Source: an uncultured Clostridia bacterium (GTDB lineage Bacteria; Bacillota; Clostridia; Oscillospirales; Acutalibacteraceae). From it: a stretch of 7,614 nt of DNA. The DNA is taken from positions 1 through 7,614 of the forward strand of contig CANQGN010000068.1 of assembly GCA_947623215.1 (NCBI GenBank), read 5' to 3'. Below are positions 3,913 through 7,614 of this stretch, one piece after another. Each line of letters begins with the position of its first letter. Position 1 is the stretch's first letter. The notes under the pieces were generated by a model. It was not told the origin of the DNA, did not search any database, and was given only the letters and a program-made list of their open reading frames with translations. The translations under genes and the position numbers were made by a program.

Positions 3913-6045
3913 TTACGACCGCACAAAGCGGCGGTAAAATCGGCTGGAATCGCCCACGGCGGCGTACTCCGTATTTTGCAGCTCTTCCGCCGCGCGGGCG
4001 GGGTCGCGCATGGTTTCCTCCGGCAGGGGGGTGCGCTCGGCGGGGTTTTGCAAATAGTAGCTCCAACCCGTCGGTTCTGCCAATACCGCCCGTTGCAGCC
4101 CGCCGCCGTGAAAGGCCCAGTAGCCGATTTCGCGAACGGCGGCGGGAATGGTAACGTCGGTCAGCGCGGCGCAGTTTTCAAAGGTGCGGTCGCCGATTTT
4201 CAACAGCCCCTCCGGCAGCGTGACCTCGCGCAGCGCGGTGCAGCCGTAAAAGAGCTGCAAGGGGGTTTCGGTAATGCCGCCGAGCGAAGTTACCCGCTCT
4301 AAATTCGCGCATTCTCGAAAGGCCTGGCTGCCAATGGAAGTAACGCTGCCCGGCAGCGACAGCGTGCCTGTAAGCCCGCTGCGGTAAAAGGCCTCGTGCC
4401 CGATGACTTGCACCGTGTTTGGAATGGTAACGGCGGTCAGGTTGGCGGCGCCGGCAAAGCCGCCCTCGGCAATCTCCGTTACCGGTTTGCCGTTGTGGCG
4501 AGCGGGAATGGTAACGGTGGCCACGCTTTCGGTAAACAGGGGATTCAGCGCCACGCGGTAAGAATCCCCCAAATCCGTATAAATCAGGTAGGCGAGGGTG
4601 GCTTCCGGGTGGTCTACTTCCAGCGGCAGGGTTTCGCTGGTGCCGTCGGTGTAAAAAATCTTCAGCGCGCCCTCTGTCGCCTCGCACCCGGCAATGCCCC
4701 GCCCGGCTTCTCCTTTTTCTCCCGTTTCTCCTTTTTCCCCTTTCTCGCCTTTCTCCCCTTTCTCGCCCGGGTCGCCTTTGGCGCCCTTTACGTTGCCGAG
4801 CGCCAAAACGGTGTGGTCGGTAAGCGTTACGCTTAAGTCCCCTTCGGCCGAAAGGGTGACCGCTTTCACCCCTACGCCGTCCGCCCCGGTTACCCGGCCG
4901 ACTTCCAGCACTTCGCCGTTGGTTTTCGTCAGGCGCAGCAGGCCGTCGGCGGCCACCTCCGCGCTGCGAATGCCTATGCCGTCTTCGCCCCGCACGTTGC
5001 CGAGCGCCTCTACCACGCCGTTGCTCAGCTCTACGGTCAGCGCCCCCTCCGGCGAAAGGGTGACCTTTGCAACGCCAACGCCCGGCGCTCCTGTTTCGCC
5101 CTGCTCTCCCTTTTCGCCTTGCTCGCCCGGCGGGCCGACTACGGGCCCGACGGTGATTTGCTCGCCGTTTGAGAAGGTAAGCGTTAAATGCTCGCCAGCC
5201 AGCGCCGCCCCGGTAATGCCGATGCCGTCGACTCCGTCTTCCCCGTCTTTTCCGTCGGCGCCGCACACCTCGCCCGGCGCCAACTGCGTGCCGTTGGTCA
5301 GGGTGACGAAGAGCTGCCCCTCGGTAACGGTAATTTGCTCAATGCCCACGCCGGTCTCTCCCCGCAGGCTTTGCAGCCACTCGGCCTCGGTTGGCGCCGC
5401 CGTGCCGCCCGTTTGTTTGGCGATTTCGTAAGCCGAAAGACCGGCCGGGCCGCCGGGGCCTACCACTTTGCCCAGGTTGACCTGCCGCCCGTCTGAAAAG
5501 GCGAGGGTGAGCTCCTCGCCCGCCAGCGCAGCGCCCGTAACGGCTGTGCCGTCCTTCCCGTCTTGGCCGTTCGCGCCGTCCTTACCGTCTGCGCCGTCCT
5601 TACCGTCTGCGCCGTCTTGGCCGGTTGCCCCCGTGGTTTGGCCTACGGTAAGCGATCGGCCGTTTGTTAACGTCAGCACCAGCTCGCCCTGCTCGTTTAA
5701 GGCGGCGGCTTGCAGCCCTGCGGCGGGCTGCTCCGCCAAGCGGGTAAGCGCGGCCGCCCACTCGGCCTCGCTGCCGGGGTAGCCGTTTTCTTTTGCAATC
5801 TGGTAGGCGGATTTTCCCGTTAAAGAAGCCAGCCAGTCGCTTACCGAGCCGCGAAAGCCCTCTTCTACCGCAAGCTCGTAGGCCGAAAGGCCGTTGTGTA
5901 CCTTTGCCCCCGCTGGGGCCGCCGCCCGTTCGCCAGCCCACCGCGCACAAAGCAGCGCCGCGGCGCATACAAGGGCAAGCGCCAAAATGCCCGCCGCCCG
6001 GCGGGCGACCCCCCGCTTGTTGCCGTTTTGGTTTGCCTGTTGCAT
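3913..6045 (-). CDS. Large surface protein: collagen-like blocks plus BspA-type leucine-rich repeats
   Basis: A 710-residue protein. Residues 15-36 are a hydrophobic segment after a basic start, acting as signal or membrane anchor. Three 'SAYE' repeats follow at about 53-77, 78-100 and 203-229. Collagen-like GXY blocks lie at 139-168, 304-322 and 421-449, the last mostly GEK triplets. About eight beta-rich units of ~30 residues (pattern LTLTFSNGEQITVG...G) cover 116-476, linked by GXY pieces. Residues about 505-655 are LRR_5/BspA-type repeats (VTIP..V..IG..AF...). Such proteins sit on the cell surface and commonly mediate adhesion. There is no LPXTG motif, and the ALLC near residue 33 is not a proper lipobox, so it is probably held by its N-terminal segment or secreted. 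GGAGG lies 8 nt before the ATG at 6045; the longer frame to 6177 lacks a site and would bury the membrane segment. No convincing promoter lies between the gene and the recombination site at 6101-6124; expression probably depends on inversion. Confidence 0.9.
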   Translation of the reverse strand: MQQANQNGNKRGVARRAAGILALALVCAAALLCARWAGERAAAPAGAKVHNGLSAYELAVEEGFRGSVSDWLASLTGKSAYQIAKENGYPGSEAEWAAALTRLAEQPAAGLQAAALNEQGELVLTLTNGRSLTVGQTTGATGQDGADGKDGADGKDGANGQDGKDGTAVTGAALAGEELTLAFSDGRQVNLGKVVGPGGPAGLSAYEIAKQTGGTAAPTEAEWLQSLRGETGVGIEQITVTEGQLFVTLTNGTQLAPGEVCGADGKDGEDGVDGIGITGAALAGEHLTLTFSNGEQITVGPVVGPPGEQGEKGEQGETGAPGVGVAKVTLSPEGALTVELSNGVVEALGNVRGEDGIGIRSAEVAADGLLRLTKTNGEVLEVGRVTGADGVGVKAVTLSAEGDLSVTLTDHTVLALGNVKGAKGDPGEKGEKGEKGEKGETGEKGEAGRGIAGCEATEGALKIFYTDGTSETLPLEVDHPEATLAYLIYTDLGDSYRVALNPLFTESVATVTIPARHNGKPVTEIAEGGFAGAANLTAVTIPNTVQVIGHEAFYRSGLTGTLSLPGSVTSIGSQAFRECANLERVTSLGGITETPLQLFYGCTALREVTLPEGLLKIGDRTFENCAALTDVTIPAAVREIGYWAFHGGGLQRAVLAEPTGWSYYLQNPAERTPLPEETMRDPARAAEELQNTEYAAVGDSSRFYRRFVRS
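5575..5610. repeat. 18-bp tandem repeat inside the first collagen-like block
   Basis: GCCGTCCTTACCGTCTGC occurs twice in direct succession (5575-5592, 5593-5610) and continues imperfectly into GCCGTCTTGG. It encodes GADGKD units of the GXY block, so slippage would add or remove whole collagen triplets without a frameshift. Confidence 0.75.
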
Positions 6046-6100
6046 TTCTCTTTCCTCCCTGTGGCAAAATGCCCGAATTTTTTTACGGAGGACGCGCCGG

Positions 6101-6124
6101 GCAACCGAATCGGTATTCTGTTGC
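6101..6124. other. Left recombination site of the invertible segment
   Basis: Arms GCAACCGAAT (6101-6110) and ATTCTGTTGC (6115-6124) flank the 4-bp centre CGGT. The right arm reversed is GCAACAGAAT, so the two arms match at nine of ten positions. This is the form of a tyrosine-recombinase core site. The whole 24 bp is an inverted copy of 6362-6385 (22/24, with 6107-6124 exact). It lies 56 bp upstream of the surface-protein ATG. Confidence 0.8.
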
Positions 6125-6185
6125 TCCGCCCCGCCGCCCCGGCGCGGGCGGGGGCATGGCCCGCGAAACCCGAACACAGCAAAAC

Positions 6186-6229
6186 AAAGCCTTTTGCCGT
6201 TTTAGCTTTTGCCGCCACGCAAAGGCTTT
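6186..6229. terminator. Terminator inside the invertible segment
   Basis: AAAGCCTTTTGC (6186-6197) pairs with GCAAAGGCTTT (6219-6229) with one bulged base; on + the stem runs into TTTTTTT, on - it is followed by GTTTTGC. As sequenced it can stop minus-strand read-through from the recombinase before it reaches the surface gene. After inversion its stronger side would do the same from behind the promoter. Confidence 0.65.
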
Positions 6230-6287
6230 TTTTGGCCTGCCTGCATGGGAAGATTTTGCCAATTTTATGATTTTTGTACAATATGTA

Positions 6288-6316
6288 TTGCTTTTTTAGA
6301 ACGGCCGTGCTATACT
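6288..6316 (+). promoter_or_regulatory. Extended -10 promoter inside the invertible segment
   Basis: TTGCTT (6288-6293), a 17-bp spacer, and TATACT (6311-6316) preceded by TG at 6308-6309 (TGn extended -10). The region before it (6260-6287) is AT-rich, like an UP element. It points to +, away from the surface-protein gene, with the RNA starting near 6323 and no supported gene downstream before the terminator at 6382-6410. Confidence 0.8.
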
Positions 6317-6361
6317 AAAGGGGAGAAACGGGGTCGTGCTGCGGCAACCGAAGGGTGGTTT

Positions 6362-6385
6362 GCAACAGAATACCGATTCTGTCGC
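6362..6385. other. Right recombination site of the invertible segment
   Basis: Arms GCAACAGAAT (6362-6371) and ATTCTGTCGC (6376-6385) flank the centre ACCG. The second arm reversed is GCGACAGAAT, nine of ten identical to the first. The asymmetric centre is the reverse complement of that in the left site, so the two sites are in inverted orientation, which leads to inversion rather than deletion. Confidence 0.8.
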
Positions 6386-6410
6386 CGGGGGGCTGCCCGG
6401 CGGCTTTTTT
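6382..6410 (+). terminator. Terminator facing the OFF-orientation promoter
   Basis: TCGCCGGG (6382-6389) pairs with CCCGGCGG (6396-6403), including one G-T pair at the base, around a 6-nt loop, followed by C and six T. It acts on + transcripts only and sits 3 nt before the end of the convergent recombinase gene, so it would stop RNA from 6288-6316 before it runs antisense into the recombinase. Its first arm overlaps the right recombination site. Confidence 0.8.
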
Positions 6411-6412
6411 GT

Positions 6413-7255
6413 TTATAAAATCAGCCGCATGGCCTCCAGCTGGCGGCGGTGTTCCCGGCCGGTAGAAACAATATAAAGCCGCGTGGTGTTCATGCTGCTG
6501 TGGCCAAGAATGTCTGCCAGCTTGGCAATGTCTTTTTCAATGCCGTAAAAAACCCGCGCAAACAGGTGGCGCAGGTTGTGGGGAAACACTTTTTGCGGAT
6601 TTACGCCCGCTTCTTCACACAGGCCCTTCATTTGCCGCCAAACGGTGGTGCGGCCCACCGGCTTGCCGGTGCGGGTAATAAAAACCGGCCCGGTCGTGAT
6701 GTTTTGCTTCGCCAGATAGCGGAGCAGCTTTTTTTGCAGCGGCTTTACCAGCAGCACCGCCCGGCTTTTGCCCTTGCAGCGCACCGCCGCTTCGCCGCGT
6801 TTTACCGCCTCGGCCGTAATAAAGGGCAGCTCGCTCACCCGAATGCCGGTGCCGCATATCGTTTGCAAAATGAGGTTCAGCCGCTCGTTGCGCCGGCTTT
6901 GCGCCGCCCGGCAAAGGCGGGCGTACTCCGCTTTGGTGAGCTCTTTTTCCTCCGGGCAAAAAACGCTTGGCTGTACCTTCAGCGTTTTGACCCGCAGGTC
7001 AAACCGGCCTAAAAAGGCGAACAGGCTGTTGAGACTCGCCAGCATGGAATTGACGCTCCGCGCGGCGTAGCCGTTTTGCAGCAGCCGCTGTTTGTAAGCA
7101 ATTACCCACTCTTTGGTGAGCGTGCCGCCGCCCTGAAAGGCGGCGAATGCCCGCACGTCCCGCAGGTATTTCTCTATGGTCGCCGGGCTTTTTTCGTCTT
7201 GCTTTAACCGCGCCGCAAAGTCGTTTATCACCTGTTCGGTAAGAATCATCGGCAT
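6413..7255 (-). CDS. Tyrosine site-specific recombinase (XerC/D-like)
   Basis: A 280-residue protein of the size of XerC/D and promoter invertases. Residues about 1-92 form the SAM-like core-binding domain (the SPATIEKYLRDVRAFAAF stretch). Residues about 105-280 are the catalytic domain with all expected residues: R139 in GTGIRVSEL, K163 in CKGKSR, H226 and R229 in HNLRH, H252 in LGHSS, and the nucleophile Y261 in TTRLYIV. It cuts DNA through a covalent phosphotyrosine and can integrate, excise or invert according to its sites. AGGAGG lies 8 nt before the ATG at 7255; a second ATG two codons on is worse placed. Upstream, a lone -10-like TACAAT (7290-7285) has no recognisable -35. The gene ends 27 bp from the right recombination site, which makes it the obvious candidate for inverting the 6101-6385 segment. 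An integrase of a larger element is the alternative; no phage or transfer genes are seen nearby. Confidence 0.92.
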   Translation of the reverse strand: MPMILTEQVINDFAARLKQDEKSPATIEKYLRDVRAFAAFQGGGTLTKEWVIAYKQRLLQNGYAARSVNSMLASLNSLFAFLGRFDLRVKTLKVQPSVFCPEEKELTKAEYARLCRAAQSRRNERLNLILQTICGTGIRVSELPFITAEAVKRGEAAVRCKGKSRAVLLVKPLQKKLLRYLAKQNITTGPVFITRTGKPVGRTTVWRQMKGLCEEAGVNPQKVFPHNLRHLFARVFYGIEKDIAKLADILGHSSMNTTRLYIVSTGREHRRQLEAMRLIL

Positions 7256-7360
7256 GATTTTCCCCTCCTAAATTTGTTTTGTTTATTGTACCCGAAAAAG
7301 GGAAAAGAAAATTGCTTTTTCCCCCGCAAAGAAGGGGAAATTGCACGGCCAGCCCACGGC

Positions 7361-7389
7361 TTGACAAAGCAAGATACGAATGCTATAAT
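7361..7389 (+). promoter_or_regulatory. Perfect-consensus sigma-A promoter
   Basis: TTGACA (7361-7366) and TATAAT (7384-7389) are both exact consensus hexamers with the optimal 17-bp spacing. The RNA would start near 7396, about 25 nt before the start codon of the gene at 7421. A short TGCT-ATAATA-AGCA dyad (7381-7394) overlaps the -10 and could be a repressor site. Confidence 0.9.
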
Positions 7390-7420
7390 AAGCACAAAGT
7401 CATGATATTAGAGGCGAATG

Positions 7421-7614
7421 ATGGTGCAAATCTCTGTGAAAGAAATTGAACGGCAGCTTTACGAAGGCTTCGGCAGCAAATACAAGGCGTTCGGCGGGTT
7501 TGTGGGCACGGAATATTGGAATGCGTGCCTTTCTGCCCTGCGGGACGAGGTTTTATTGTCGCACATTCTTTTTTGCAACGACGTCATGCAAATTCCCCCC
7601 ACCCACACCTTTTT
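7421..7614 (+). CDS. 5' part of an unrecognised protein (runs off the window)
   Basis: The frame is open from ATG 7421 to the last base, about 64 residues, without a stop. GAGG at 7411-7414 lies 6 nt before this ATG; an adjacent in-frame ATG at 7418 is only 3 nt away from it and is less likely. The protein begins MVQISVKEIERQLYEGFG and continues with a soluble mixed alpha/beta-like stretch (KAFGGFVGTEYWNACL, then a run through LRDEVLLSHILFCND). There is no signal peptide or membrane segment. I do not recognise the family. It is divergent from the recombinase gene and driven by a perfect-consensus promoter, so strong or tightly repressed expression is expected. Confidence 0.65.
   Translation, partial: MVQISVKEIERQLYEGFGSKYKAFGGFVGTEYWNACLSALRDEVLLSHILFCNDVMQIPPTHTF

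Larger units (their letters stand above)
6101..6385. mobile_element. Putative invertible promoter segment (phase-variation switch)
   Basis: A 285-bp segment bounded by inverted recombination sites (6101-6124 and 6362-6385), lying between a surface-protein gene and a tyrosine recombinase gene. It has no supported coding region. It holds a terminator (6186-6229) and an extended -10 promoter (6288-6316) that as sequenced points right, away from the surface gene. Inversion between the sites would place the -10 element at 6170-6175 on the minus strand, about 118 nt of leader before the surface ATG, with the terminator between the recombinase and this promoter. The present orientation therefore looks OFF. 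A weak AT-rich minus-strand promoter (TAAAAT near 6273-6268, without a good -35) cannot be excluded. Invertible promoters next to a dedicated recombinase are well known in gut bacteria; inversion here is inferred. Confidence 0.8.

Noticed and set aside
3715..4066. Minus frame (178 residues) spanning the end of the surface gene and the leader of paralog 3
   Set aside because: It crosses a promoter and a probable terminator, has no ribosome site and shares no recognisable motif.
4698..4790. Short repeated units that could suggest a CRISPR array or satellite
   Set aside because: The units are 9-bp Gly-Glu-Lys codon triplets inside the frame of a collagen-like protein, with no spacers.
4178..5266. 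Long Arg-rich minus frame and the Pro/Ser-rich plus frame (4694-5431) inside the surface-protein gene
   Set aside because: Both are shadows caused by the GC-rich repetitive coding sequence. They have no ribosome site, and their composition simply mirrors the repeated G-x-D and GEK codons.
5793..6299. Plus-strand frames of 100-168 residues across the surface-gene start and the switch region
   Set aside because: They are Pro/Arg-rich, start without ribosome sites and run antisense to a signal segment; the composition is that of GC-rich shadow frames.
6107..6379. Reading the inverted repeats as ends of an insertion sequence or MITE
   Set aside because: There is no clear target-site duplication outside the repeats and no transposase within. 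Each end has the internal arm-spacer-arm symmetry of a recombinase core site, and it lies beside a recombinase gene, so an invertible segment fits better.

Overview
The window looks like chromosomal or accessory DNA from a GC-rich member of the Firmicutes, probably a gut clostridium (Oscillospiraceae-like). This is inferred from strong Shine-Dalgarno sites (AGGAGG and variants) about 8 nt before most starts, several sigma-A type promoters with 17-bp spacers, a BspA-type leucine-rich surface protein with collagen-like GXY blocks, and a Phd/PIN toxin-antitoxin pair. No rRNA, tRNA, CRISPR array or insertion sequence was seen.

Layout from left to right. 1-255 is the tail of a membrane protein on +. 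A bidirectional terminator (286-333) separates it from a convergent four-gene operon on - (341-2274): Phd-like antitoxin, PIN toxin, an MmcQ/YjbR + EVE-like fusion, and a ComEA-like helix-hairpin-helix protein. It has a clear promoter at 2319-2347 with a palindrome filling its spacer. 2404-3841 holds three paralogous ribbon-helix-helix proteins (all -) and one small two-helix membrane protein, with visible promoters and terminators for several units and unexplained inverted repeats at 2900-2924 and 2955-2994. 3913-6045 (-) is a 710-residue surface protein with an N-terminal membrane segment, collagen-like blocks, repeated beta units and leucine-rich repeats. 6413-7255 (-) is a tyrosine recombinase. 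7421-7614 (+) is the beginning of an unrecognised gene behind a perfect-consensus promoter.

The most interesting part is the 367-bp non-coding stretch 6046-6412 between the surface-protein gene and the recombinase. Two inverted sites (6101-6124 and 6362-6385, 22/24 identical, 18 in a row) each have the arm-spacer-arm form of a tyrosine-recombinase crossover site. They enclose a terminator and one good extended -10 promoter. As sequenced, that promoter points away from the surface gene and runs into a terminator at 6382-6410. Inversion would turn it toward the surface gene, leaving a 5' leader of about 118 nt. No convincing promoter lies between the left site and the surface gene. I read this as a phase-variation switch captured in the OFF orientation, operated by the neighbouring recombinase and controlling a collagen-like/BspA-like surface protein. 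The sites, promoter and terminators are seen directly; inversion and the ON/OFF assignment are inference.
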